NCBI GenBank assembly: GCA_026168455.1
Contig: CM047431.1
Location: forward strand, 13,938,183-14,002,182
Reading direction: 5' to 3'
Length of the DNA stretch: 64,000 nt
DNA from: Theocolax elegans
Lineage: Eukaryota > Arthropoda > Insecta > Hymenoptera > Cerocephalidae
Shown: positions 45,831 to 58,161 of the stretch, in pieces
How positions within the stretch are numbered: position 1 is the stretch's first letter
How the letters are laid out: each line of letters starts with the position of its first letter
Notes under the pieces: generated by a model
Database searches by the model: none
Told to the model about the DNA's origin: nothing
The model's input: the letters and a program-made list of their open reading frames with translations, nothing else
Position numbers and translations under genes: made by a program

Positions 45831-46093
45831 ATTACAAAAACATAATGTATTGTCTTTCAAACAATATATATACATTTTATAGTAAAAAAAAATTATAACA
45901 TAAATTTAATGAGTTTCTGAAAAATGAATCTATCGTTTGTAAATGTCTATATGTATGCATTATCGGTCACACCGAACTAAATAATTTACTTTTAGAATAA
46001 AGTAGGCCCATTGTACTCTTTGTCCACTATGGTTGGTGGAATTTCCCAGATTACATATACATCAAATATAAAAAGTAAGGAATTCTACAGTTT

Positions 46094-48283
46094 TTAACAT
46101 AATGATTTTAATATATTTCTATTTTGGTACAAAAATACCAACATATTGACTGTATCAGGATGCAACAATGATCTCTTAAAAGTTACAATATTTCCTGCTG
46201 AAGAAAAGCAGCGTTCAGAGCTTACGGATGTTGCTGGTATACACAAAAACTTACGGGCTACATGGGCGATAGAAGAACATTTGTGTACTCTATGCTTCCA
46301 CCAATCTAATGGATTCATGTCGAATTTCAATTGTGGCTCATATGATGGCTAAATATGATTGCCACTGGTTAACAATATTATTTTTCTCGGTGCAACTACT
46401 TTTGTACAGAAATTCTAATGCAGTTTGGTTCTTGGAAACAGTTTCTTCTATATTTTGATTTGGACAGGTTTCTGCAAGTAATTGTTTAACCTCAGCACGA
46501 ATTATAGGTTTTACAACATCTTCTTCGTGTTCCAAATCTTTGTATCTCGGATCTAGCAAAGATGCTATTTGTCGCGTAGACACTGTGCTAAATTCGGAAT
46601 CCCAGTACAAATACAAACGATCTTTTAAACCTTTTGAAATTTTAGTTTAAAATGATCTTATTATTTGAGAATCTGTTGAAACTAGTCTCAAGTGTTCTTG
46701 CAGCAGTTTGCATATAATAGGTCGTACCATTGAAGTAGAACAGTTTTCCGCACATAAAATGGTTGTTACCATTTGGATAGGTTTAAGAACACCAACTAAA
46801 TTATCCATATTAATCCATGCATCTTCAAAAATTTCTAATTTTTTAGCGATAGCAGTTGACGTGATATCCCGATCCATGAGAACATTCATTATTGCAGTTC
46901 TATTGTGAGTGAGCCGTTCTAACATTAAAAAAACTGAATTCCACCTTGACTGCAACTTTGTAAAAGTGTTAATTCAGGTAAGCCTAGCTGCTTCTGTTTT
47001 TCATGTAAAGCATACTTTGCAACGTTGGAATGTTTAAAATGTCCAACAATTTTACTAGCTTTACAAATTAAATCCTGTATTTCTTCATAATTGGAAAGAG
47101 CTAAATTGACCTCCAATTGATGACTATGAACTGCACAGGTTAAGTCATATTTCTCATGAACTTTTTCCATGGATTCTATGGCTTTGACAACGTTTGAAGC
47201 ATTGTCAGTGACAATAGCTACAACCTTTTCGTGCATATCCCAGGAATTAAAAATGCTATTTATTTTGTCCTTTAAATTTTCTGCTGTGTGCCGTTCACTT
47301 ATTTCCCAAGTATCAAGGGTGAATGATTCTGATACCCAATTGTCATTGATAAAGTGTACTGTGACTGTAATATACGATTCTTGGGCTGCTGAGGTCCAAC
47401 AATTCGTTGCGCAAGATACGGCAAGAGCTTTTTTTATAACCTCTCGTACTATAGTTTCAACATTACTTTTAAGTGCGAACAATCTTTTTTTAATAGCTTC
47501 GTCTTGAAGAGGTTTATAGCCCGGTTCTACTAATAACATAAATTCAAGAAATCCTTCACTTGAGCAGAAAGAAATCGGCATTTGATTAACCGCAATCATT
47601 TTCGCCAATGCTTTATGAATAGCCTCTGCTCTGTCGGGCGAACAAACCGATTTCGTTTGCTTCGTGTATTTACGACGTTTTGAAGGTGATGGTCCTGGTA
47701 TCTCCGAAACTTCATTACCTTCATCGTTTGCTTTTAATGCATCATCATTTGTTGAAGAATCCGATCTACCATACAATGTAAGAATTTCAAAATTAAATCT
47801 CAAAAAGAAATTCATGTATAATGAAATAGTAATTTATTTTAACCCTTTAAAGCACACATCTTTCTATTGGATATTTTCGCTTAAAACTTTAAAACTAATA
47901 TGTACGGATCAGAATTATTTAAAAAAAAATTAAGAAAAAAAGAGTGGATCGGAATTGTCAAATTAAATACAAAAAAAATCATGAAAAATAAATATATTTT
48001 TAAGTTATTTAAGTACTCGGTAGGAATTTAGAATATTTTATAACTTTTAAATTCTTATAGCGGTAATTATTTATTTTAATAACTACCTTTTGATCTCTGA
48101 TAGTGAAGATACGTTTGATGTTTGTGTAAGTCCATGCACATTTTGCAAGTGTCTACCGATTGATCCTGTTGAACCGCCGCGGCAACTATATTCATTGTTT
48201 CTGCTATCATCACACATCTCACAATATGCTATATCGTCAACTCGTCGAGCATAGTGCCAAACCCAACTTTTTGTTTTATTCAT
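46094..48283 (-). pseudogene. hAT transposase with BED finger, decayed
   Basis: Exon 1 (48283-48087) encodes a BED-type finger: SWVWHYARR...CEMCDDS...GSIGRHLQNVHG. After a 321-bp intron the frame continues as KRSDSSTNDD. The catalytic region has ATNCWTSAAQESYITVTVHFI, VAIVTDNASNVVKAIES (Asp) and CAVHSHQLEVNLAL. A frameshift near 46940-46955 precedes SRWNSVFLMLERL. An in-frame TAA near 46645 precedes KGLKDRLYLYWDSEFSTVS. A further shift near 46340 precedes the hAT C-terminal dimerisation block LDWWKHR...FLCIPATSVSSERCFSSAG. The whole protein order is preserved but at least three lesions kill it. Terminal inverted repeats were not identified. Confidence 0.88.
47766..48086 (-). other. Intron of the hAT transposase gene
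   Basis: Donor AAAAG|GTAGTT and acceptor TATGGTAG|ATCGG on the minus strand join AAA AG to A TCG in phase, giving continuous SEIKRSDSST. This supports a genuine intron. Confidence 0.65.
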
Positions 48284-48544
48284 ACTTATGTATAAAAATT
48301 AACTTTAAATAAATATCACTAATCGCTTGCCGAACTTTAACTGATGTATGAAATTGGTGAGTAAGAAGTTTTGTCTACTGTTTAGATAACTATTGTTATT
48401 CGTTGTCATATCCAAGAAAATCACATACATTATAGATAGCAAACCTTTATTATTATTACAAGTACAAGGATTTATATCAATAGATCCGAATTCTATCGAA
48501 ATTTCATACTTCTCTGTCGTTTAATATTTATATTCTCTCCCTTT
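48284..48544. other. AT-rich spacer, no gene
   Basis: Upstream of the hAT first exon. It could include its promoter, but no motif or terminus is clear. Confidence 0.4.
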
Positions 48545-48613
48545 CATCCTATCTCTCTCGCTCTCTCACTCTCTCGCTCTCTCGCTTCCTCTCTCTCTCT
48601 CTCTCTCTCTCTC
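48545..48613. repeat. CT-rich microsatellite
   Basis: Imperfect CTCT runs with CTCG interruptions become pure CT at 48589-48613, directly 5' of the second LINE fragment. Confidence 0.9.
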
Positions 48614-49118
48614 GTGTCGTCTCACATCAGTCGTGGCTCCTACTGATGTGAGGGCGCCACCGCCTGGGTTGCCACGACAAGCTAAGGAGAACTGCGCTAC
48701 CGAGCCACTTGCCACGCCCATATCGACTCCCTCCACTGCTAAGCGCGTGGCCTCGCCTCCGTCGCCATCATCGTCGCAGGTCACTTGCCACGCCCAAGGA
48801 GTGCCACTCCGGCCTACCCGCGCAGTCGACCGTTGCCGTCGATATGGCCGCGTTCCTCTCTGAGTTTGCAAGCCGCTTAGAGTCGAAACTCGACAATTCG
48901 GTCTCGCGCATCGAGTCATCGGTTCAAGGTTTGGCAAACGAGATTCGGGAACTTAATTCCTGAGTCTCACTATTAGAGGCCGAGACGGAAGAGAAGTTTT
49001 CGGGTATATCGAGTCGTCTGGGTGCCTTGGAGGGCGCGAATGATGCTTTACGTGGACAAATTGAAGCGGTAAAGAGTAATTGCTTGGGGAGTAACACGGA
49101 GCCGGTCAATGACACTTG
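48614..49118 (+). pseudogene. LINE ORF1 fragment, relative of the 14.5-kb LINE
   Basis: The translation VRAPPPGLPRQ...STAKRVASPPSPSSSQV parallels the LINE ORF1 MRAPPPGLPRQ...YAKRVASPPSPSTSQV. After a frameshift near 48800, a coiled-coil part follows (FASRLESKLDNSVSRIESSV...), with an in-frame TGA at 48961-48963. The zinc finger is missing. The first 38 bp form a snap-back (CTCACATCAGT...ACTGATGTGAG). A CT tract lies directly upstream, as for the full-length LINE. The 3' part is lost in the assembly gap. Confidence 0.85.
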
Positions 49119-49218
49119 NNNNNNNNNNNNNNNNNNNNNNNNNNNNNNNNNNNNNNNNNNNNNNNNNNNNNNNNNNNNNNNNNNNNNNNNNNNNNNNNNN
49201 NNNNNNNNNNNNNNNNNN
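49119..49218. other. Assembly gap (100 N)
   Basis: Exactly 100 N, the usual placeholder for unknown length. It separates the LINE fragment from the satellite array, so their adjacency and the array's left end are unproven. Confidence 0.99.
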
Positions 49219-52200
49219 CCTTTAAAGCGTAGCAGTATATGCTAAGTTTTTAACAAAGCGTTAAAAATAATTAATTAATAAAAAAAAGCATATCTAAAGT
49301 GCACACTTAATTCAATTATTTACAAATATACATATAAGCAGGCACCTTTAAAGAGTAGCGCTCAAAATTTTAAAACAAATCATCAATAGAACAATTCAAA
49401 AATTGAAGCAGCACCTTTAAAGTGTACCACTAATATTGCTATGTTTTTAACAAAGCATTAAAAATAAATTAATTAATAAAAAAAATCATATCTAAAGTGC
49501 ACACTTAATTCAAATATTTACAAATATACATTTAAGCAGCAACTTTAAACCGTAGCACTAATATTGCTTAGTTTTTAACAAAGCGTTAAAAATAAATTAA
49601 TTAATAAAAAAAAGCTTATCTAAAGTGCATAATTAATTCAAATATTTACAAATATACATATAAGCAGCACCTTTAAAGAGTAGCGCTCAAAATTTTAAAA
49701 TAAATCATCAATAGAACACTTCTAAAATTGAAGCAGCACCTTTAAAGCGTAGCGCTAATATTGCTAAGTTTTTAACAAAGCGTTAAAAATTAATTAATTA
49801 ATAAAAAAAATCATATCTAAAGTGCACACTTAATTCAAATATTTACAAATATACATATAAGCAGCACCTTTAAAGAGTAGCGCTCAAAATTTTAAAAGAA
49901 ATCATCAATACAGAAATTCAAAAATGAAGCAGCACCTTTAAAGCGTAGCACTAATATTGCTAAGTTTTTAACAGAGCGTTCAAAATAAATTAATTAATAA
50001 AAAAAATCATATCTAATGTGCACACTTAATTCAAATATTTACAAATATACATATAAGCAGCACCTTTAAAGAGTAGCGCTCAAAATTTTTAAATAAATCA
50101 TCAATAGAACAATTCAAAAATTGAAGCAGCACCTTTAAAGCGTAGCCCTAATATTGCTAAGTTTTTAACAAAGCGTTAAAAATACATTAATTAATAAAAA
50201 AAAATCATATCTAATGTGCACACTTAATTCAAATATTTACAAATATACATATAAGCAGCACCTTTAAAGCGTAGCGCTAATATTGCTAAGTTTTTAACAA
50301 AGCGTTAAAAATAAATTAATTAATAAAAAAAATCATATCTAAAGTGCACACTTATTCAAATATTTACAAATATACATATAAGCAGCACCTTTAAAGTTTA
50401 GCACTAATATTGCTAAGTTTTTAAAAAAGCGTTAAAAATAAATTAATTAATAAAAAAAGTCATATCAAAAGTGCACATTTAATTCAAATATTTGCAAATG
50501 TACATATAAGCAGCACCTTTAAAGAGTAGCGCTCAAAATTATAAAATTAATCATCAATAGACCAATTCAAACATTGAAGCATCACCTTTAAGCGTAGCAC
50601 TAATATTGCTAAGTTTTCAACAAAGCGTTAAAAATAAATTAATTAATAAAAAAAATCATATCTAAAGTGCACACTTAATTCAAATATTTACAAATATACA
50701 TATAAGCAGCACCTTTAAAGCGTACCACTAATATTGCTAAGTTTTTAAGAATGCGTTAAAAATAAATTAATAAATAAAAAAAATCATATCTAAAGTGCAC
50801 ACTTAATTCAAATATTTACAAATATACATATAAGCAGCACCTTTAAAGAGTAGCGCTTCAAATTTTAAAATAAATCATCAATAGAACAATTCAAAAATTG
50901 AAGCAGCATCTTTAAAGTGTAGCACTAATATTGCTAAGTTTTAACAAAGCGTTAAAAATAAATTAATTAATAAAAAAAATCATATCTTAAGTGCACACTT
51001 AACTCAAATATTTACAAATATACATATAAGCAGCACCTTTAAAGAGTAGCGCTCAAAATTTTAAAATAAATCATCAATAGAACAATTCAAAATTGAAGCA
51101 GCACCTTTGAAGCGTAGCGCTAATATTGCTAAGTTTTTAACAAAGCGTTAAAAATAAATTAATTAATAAAAAAAATCATATCTAATGTGCACACTTAATT
51201 CAAATATTTACAAATATACATATAAGCAGCACCTTTAAAGAGTAGCGCTCAAAATTTCAAAATAAATGAACAATATAACAATTCAAAAATTAAAGCAGCA
51301 CCTTTAAAGTGTAGCACTATTATTGCTATGTTTTTAACAAAGCGTTAAAAATAAATAAATTAATAAAAAAAATCATATCTAAAGTGCACACTTATTCAAA
51401 TATTTTCAAATATACATATAAGCAGCACCTTTAAAGAATAGCGCTCAAAATTTTAAAATAAATCATCAATACAACAATTCAAAAATTGAAGCAGCACCTT
51501 TAAAGCGTAGCAGTAATATTGCTAAGTTTTTAACAAAGCGTTAAAAATAAATTAATTAATAAAAAAAAGCATATCTAAAGTGCACACTTAATTCAATTAT
51601 TTACAAATATACATATAAGCAGCACCTTTAAAGAGTAGCGCTCAAAATTTTAAAACAAATCATCAATAGAACAATTCAAAAATTGAAGCAGCACCTTTAA
51701 AGTGTACCACTATATTGCTATGTTTTTAACAAAGCGTTAAAAATAAATTAATTAATAAAAAAAATCATATCTAAAGTGCACACTTAATTCAATTATTACA
51801 AATATACATATAAGCAGCACCTTTAAAGAGTAGCGCTCAAAATTTTAAAACAAATCATCAATAGAACAATTCAAAAATTGAAGCAGCACCTTTAAAGTGT
51901 ACCACTAATATTGCTATGTTTTTAACAAAGCGTTAAAAATAAATTAATTAATAAAAAAAATCATATCTAAAGTGCACACTTAATTCAAATATTTACAAAT
52001 ATACATATAAGCAGCAACTTTAAAGCGTAGCACTAATATTGCTTAGTTTTTAACAAAGCGTTAAAAATAAGTAAATTAATAAAAAAAATCATATCTAAAG
52101 TGCACACTTAATTCAAATATTTACAAATATACATATAAGCAGCACCTTTAAAGCGTAGCGCTAATATTGCTAAGTTTTTAACAAAGCGTTAAAAATAAAT

Positions 52201-55200
52201 TAATTAATAAAAAAAATCATATCTAATGTGCACACTGAATTCAAATATTTACAAATATACATATAAGCAGCACCTTTAAAGTTTAGCACTAATATTGCTA
52301 AGTTTTTAAAAAAGCGTTAAAAATAAATTAATTAATAAAAAAAGTCATATCAAAAGTGCACATTTAATTCAAATATTTGCAAATGTACATATAAGCAGCA
52401 CCTTTAAAGAGTAGCGCTCAAAATTATAAAATTAATCATCAATAGACCAATTCAAACATTGAAGCATCACCTTTAAGCGTAGCACTAATATTGCTAAGTT
52501 TTCAACAAAGCGTTAAAAATAAATTAATTAATAAAAAAAATCATATCTAAAGTGCACACTTAATTCAAATATTTACAAATATACATATAAGCAGCACCTT
52601 TAAAGCGTACCACTAATATTGCTAAGTTTTTAAGAATGCGTTAAAAATAAATTAATAAATAAAAAAAATCATATCTAAAGTGCACACTTAATTCAAATAT
52701 TTACAAATATACATATAAGCAGCACCTTTAAAGAGTAGCGCTTCAAATTTTAAAATAAATCATCAATAGAACAATTCAAAAATTGAAGCAGCATCTTTAA
52801 AGTGTAGCACTAATATTGCTAAGTTTTTAACAAAGCGTTAAAAATAAATTAATTAATAAAAAAAATCATATCTTAAGTGCACACTTAACTCAAATATTTA
52901 CAAATATACATATAAGCAGCACCTTTAAAGAGTAGCGCTCAAAATTTTAAAATAAATCATCAATAGAACAATTCAAAAATTGAAGCAGCACCTTTGAAGC
53001 GTAGCGCTAATATTGCTAAGTTTTTAACAAAGCGTTAAAAATAAATTAATTAATAAAAAAAATCATATCTAATGTGCACACTTAATTCAAATATTTACAA
53101 ATATACATATAAGCAGCACCTTTAAAGAGTAGCGCTCAAAATTTCAAAATAAATGAACAATATAACAATTCAAAAATTAAAGCAGCACCTTTAAAGTGTA
53201 GCACTATTATTGCTATGTTTTTAACAAAGCGTTAAAAATAAATAAATTAATAAAAAAAATCATATCTAAAGTGCACACTTATTCAAATATTTTCAAATAT
53301 ACATATAAGCAGCACCTTTAAAGAATAGCGCTCAAAATTTTAAAATAAATCATCAATACAACAATTCAAAAATTGAAGCAGCACCTTTAAAGCGTAGCAG
53401 TAATATTGCTAAGTTTTTAACAAAGCGTTAAAAATAAATTAATTAATAAAAAAAAGCATATCTAACGTGCACACTTAATTCAATTATTTACAAATATACA
53501 TATAAGCAGCACCTTTAAAGAGTAGCGCTCAAAATTTTAAAACAAATCATCAATAGAACAATTCAAAAATTGAAGCAGCACCTTTAAAGTGTACCACTAA
53601 TATTGCTATGTTTTTAACAAAGCGTTAAAAATAAATTAATTAATAAAAAAATCATATCTAAAGTGCACACTTAATTCAAATATTTACAAATATACATATA
53701 AGCAGCAACTTTAAAGCGTAGCACTAATATTGCTTAGTTTTTAACAAAGCGTTAAAAATAAGTAAATTAATAAAAAAAATCATATCTAAAGTGCACGCTT
53801 ATTCAAATATTTTCAAATATACATATAAGCAGCACCTTTAAAGAGTAGCGCTTAAAATTTTAAAATAAATCATCAATACAACAATTCAAAAATTGAAGCA
53901 GCACCTTTAAAGCGTAGCAGTAATATTGCTAAGTTTTTAAGAATGCGTTAAAAATAAATTAATTAATAAAAAAAATCCTATCTAAAGTGCACACTTAATT
54001 CAAATATTTACAAATATACATATAAGCAGCACCTTTAAAGAGTAGCGCTCAAAATTTTAAAACAAATCATCAATAGAACAATTCAAAAATTGAAGCAGCA
54101 CCTTTAAAGTGTACCACTAATATTGCTATGTTTTTAACAAAGCGTTAAAAATAAATTAATTAATAAAAAAAATCATATCTAAAGTGCACACTTAATTCAA
54201 ATATTTACAAATATACATATAAGCAGCAACTTTAAAGCGTAGCACTAATATTGCTTAGTTTTTAACAAAGCGTTAAAAATAAGTAAATTAATAAAAAAAA
54301 TCATATCTAAAGTGCACGCTTATTCAAATATTTTCAAATATACATATAAGCAGCACCTTTAAAGAGTAGCGCTTAAAATTTTAAAATAAATCATCAATAC
54401 AACAATTCAAAAATTGAAGCAGCACCTTTAAAGCGTAGCAGTAATATTGCTAAGTTTTTAAGAATGCGTTAAAAATAAATTAATTAATAAAAAAAATCCT
54501 ATCTAAAGTGCACACTTAATTCAAATATTTACAAATATACATATAAGCAGCACCTTTAAAGAGTAGCGCTTCAAATTTTAAAATAAATCATCAATAGAAC
54601 AATTCAAAAATTGAAGCAGCATCTTTAAAGTGTAGCACTAATATTGCTAAGTTTTTAACAAAGCGTTAAAAATAAATTAATTAATAAAAAAAATCATATC
54701 TAAAGTGCACACTTAACTCAAATATTTACAAATATACATATAAGCAGCACCTTTAAAGAGTACCACTAATATTGCTAAGTTTTTAAGAATGCGTTAAAAA
54801 TAAATTAATTAATAAAAAAAATCATATCTAAAGTGCACACTTAATTCAAATATTTACAAATATACATATAAGCAGCACCTTTAAAGAGTAGCGCTTCAAA
54901 TTTTAAAATAAATCATCAATAGAACAATTCAAAAATTGAAGCAGCATCTTTAAAGTGTAGCACTAATATTGCTAAGTTTTTACCAAAGTGTTAAAAATAA
55001 ATTAATTAATAAAAAAAATCATATCTAAAGTGCACACTTAACTCAAATATTTACAAATATACATATAAGCAGCACCTTTAAAGAGTAGCGCTCAAAATTT
55101 TTAAATAAATCATCAATAGAACAATTCAAAAATTGAAGCAGCACCTTTAAAGCGTAGCCCTAATATTGCTAAGTTTTTAACAAAGCGTTAAAAATACATT

Positions 55201-57192
55201 AATTAATAAAAAAATCATATCTAATGTGCACACTTAACTCAAATATTTACAAATATACATATAAGCAGCACCTTTAAAGAGTACCACTAATATTGCTAAG
55301 TTTTTAACGAATGCGTTAAAAATAAATTAATTAATAAAAAAAATCATATCTAAAGTGCACACTTAATTCAAATATTTACAAATATACATATAAGCAGCAC
55401 CTTTAAAGAGTAGCGCTTCAAATTTTAAAATAAATCATCAATAGAACAATTCAAAAATTGAAGCAGCATCTTTAAAGTGTAGCACTAATATTGCTAAGTT
55501 TTTACCAAAGTGTTAAAAATAAATTAATTAATAAAAAAAATCATATCTAAAGTGCACACTTAACTCAAATATTTACAAATATACATATAAGCAGCACCTT
55601 TAAAGAGTAGCGCTCAAATTTTTAAAATAAATCATCAATAGAACAATTCAAAAATTGAAGCAGCACCTTTAAAGCGTAGCCCTAATATTGCTAAGTTTTT
55701 AACAAAGCGTTAAAAATACATTAATTAATAAAAAAAAATCATATCTAATGTGCACACTTAATTCAAATATTTACAAATATACATATAAGCAGCAACTTTA
55801 AAGCGTAGCGCTAATATTGCTAAGTTTTTAACAAAGCGTTAAAAATAAATTAATTAATAAAAAAAATCATATCTAATGTGCACACTGAATTCAAATATTT
55901 ACAAATATACATATAAGCAGCACCTTTAAAGAGTAGCGCTTCAAATTTTAAAATAAATCATCAATAGAACAATTCAAAAATTGAAGCAGTATCTTTAAAG
56001 TGTAGCACTAATATTGCTAAGTTTTTAACAAAGCGTTAAAAATAAATTAATTAATAAAAAAAATCATATCTAAAGTGCACACTTAACTCATATATTTACA
56101 AATATACATATAAGCAGCACCTTTAAAGAGTAGCGCTCAAAATTTTAAAATAAATCATCAATAGAACAATTCAAAAATTGAAGCAGCACCTTTGAAGCGT
56201 AGCGCTAATATTGCTAAGTTTTTAACAAAGCGTTAAAAATAAATTAATTAATAAAAAAAATCATATCTAATGTGCACACTTAATTCAAATATTTACAAAT
56301 ATACATATAAGCAGCACCTTTAAAGAGTAGCGCTCAAAATTTCAAAATAAATGAACAATATAACAATTCAAAATTTAAAGCAGCACCTTTAAAGTGTAGC
56401 ACTATTATTGCTATGTTTTTAACAAAGCGTTAAAAATAAATAAATTAATAAAAAAAATCATATCTAAAGTGCACACTTATTCAAATATTTTCAAATATAC
56501 ATATAAGCAGCACCTTTAAAGAGTAGCGCTCAAAATTTTAAAATAAATCATCAATACAACAATTCAAAAATTGAAGCAGCACCTTTAAAGCGTAGCAGTA
56601 AAATTGCTATGTTTTTAACAAAGCGTTAAAAATAAATTAATTAATAAAAAAAATCATATCTAAAGTGCACACTTAATTCAAATATTTACAAATATACATA
56701 TAAGCAGCAACTTTAAAGTTTAGCACTAATATTGCTAAGTTTTTAACAAAGCGTTAAAAATAAATTAATTAATAAAAAAAATCATATCTAAAGTGCACAC
56801 TTAATTCAATTATTTACAAATATACATATAAGCAGCACCTTTAAAGAGTAGCGCTCAAAATTTTAAAACAAATCATCAATAGAACAATTCAAAAATTGAA
56901 GCAGCACCTTTAAAGTGTACCACTAATATTGCTATGTTTTTAACAAAGCGTTAAAAATAAATTAATTAATAAAAAAAATCATATCTAATGTGCACACTTA
57001 ATTCAAATATTTACAAATATACATATAAGCAGCAACTTTAAAGCGTAGCACTAATATTGCTAAGTTTTCAACAAAGCGTTAAAAATAAATTAATTAATAA
57101 AAAAAATCATATCTAAAGTGCACACTTAATTCAAATATTTACAAATATACATATAAGCAGCACCTTTAAAGCGTACCACTAATATTGCTAAG
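49219..57192. repeat. 8-kb two-module satellite with higher-order structure
   Basis: Two monomers alternate. Module A (~69 bp) reads CACCTTTAAAGAGTAGCGCT then AAAATTTTAAAATAAATCAT and ends ATTGAAGCAG. Module B (~128 bp) reads CACCTTTAAAGCGTAGCACT then AATATTGCTAAGTTTTTAAC, includes AAATTAATTAATAAAAAAAA, and ends ACATATAAGCAG. They share the CACCTTTAAAG start and AAGCAG end. They occur as AB and as BB. Diagnostic variants recur at ~1885 bp (for example 50386 and 52271) and ~521 bp (53791 and 54312; 54751 and 55272), showing higher-order units. The left edge is in the gap; the right edge is cut by gypsy-B. Confidence 0.95.
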
Positions 57193-57803
57193 TGTTATAA
57201 ATTTATTGGGACGATCTGTCGAAACATTGACAATCTGTTCAACATAGGTATAAATAATTATACAAATGAATAAGGCGGAATAGTAATTAATGATATCTTA
57301 CCTTTTGGAGACTCGGATAGCCAGGCGATAAGTATATATCTATATATATTGGTTGGTTCTAGGGCTCGATGAATAAATAATTAGATATTTCTACTGCTTT
57401 ATTTTAGACTTTTAACTTTATTGAAAAGAAATCACAAAACGGAAAAAATATAAGATTATAAATTTAGAAACCGGCGAATATTGTCGAAAATAAAAATAAC
57501 TATATAAAATCAAATATCGCCGAACGAAGAAAAGAACTAATTGTCGTACAACTCGTAGGAGATTACTTTCTCGCGGCTGAGAGAGAACTGGGCCCGGGGC
57601 AAGTGCAATGTCAGGAAGGAACTAGGAGAGGACCTTCCCTACTCCTAATTACTTCCCCACATTGACGTCACGCAGTTGGCCTTCGCTCATCAAAGTTGCA
57701 GTGTTGTGCATTCCTTGACCAGCGATAAGGAATCCGTGCGACTTTGTTAGCCCCGAGTCGTTCTTACATATATTTTCTTACATATATTTTCTGGCATGTA
57801 ACA
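57193..57803 (-). repeat. gypsy-B 3' LTR
   Basis: On the minus strand it starts TGTTACATGCCAG after the polypurine tract and ends AAATTTATAACA at the satellite junction, ~611 bp. TG...CA ends. The partner LTR is outside the window, so the limits rest on the tract on one side and the satellite break on the other. Confidence 0.8.
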
Positions 57804-57822
57804 TCCTCCCCCCCTTAAAGGC
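57804..57822 (-). promoter_or_regulatory. gypsy-B polypurine tract
   Basis: Minus strand TTTAAGGGGGGGAGGA immediately before TGTTACA. Confidence 0.85.
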
Positions 57823-58161
57823 GTTTGCCGTCCTCGGCAAAAGGTGGTACATTTTATTTCGTAAGGTGAGAAAGAGGGCTAAATGTAAAATTAACATATA
57901 TAAATAAAAAGGAAAAGCAAAAAAAAGAATATCCTTTGGTCGATTTAACTTTTGGTCAATTTGGTCTTTGGTCATTATTTCTTTTTTTTTTTTCTTTTCT
58001 TTATTTTCGTCGTAAGTGTTTTCATTTGATTTGATTACGTTTTTCCTCTTTCTTCCTTTCACAATAAAAAATTTTATATAAAAACTCGATCAAAAGAAGG
58101 AAATTAATAATAGTAAAAAAAAAGTAAAAATTTGATTATTATTGATCGGTTTAGTTTATAA

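Noticed and set aside
49219..57192. CRISPR-like reading of the regular repeats
   Set aside because: The spacers are themselves repeated and the DNA is eukaryotic; it is a satellite.
57778..58062. 94-codon minus-strand frame before the gypsy-B polypurine tract
   Set aside because: Lys-rich from poly(A) runs, and it crosses the polypurine tract into the LTR; no support as a gene.
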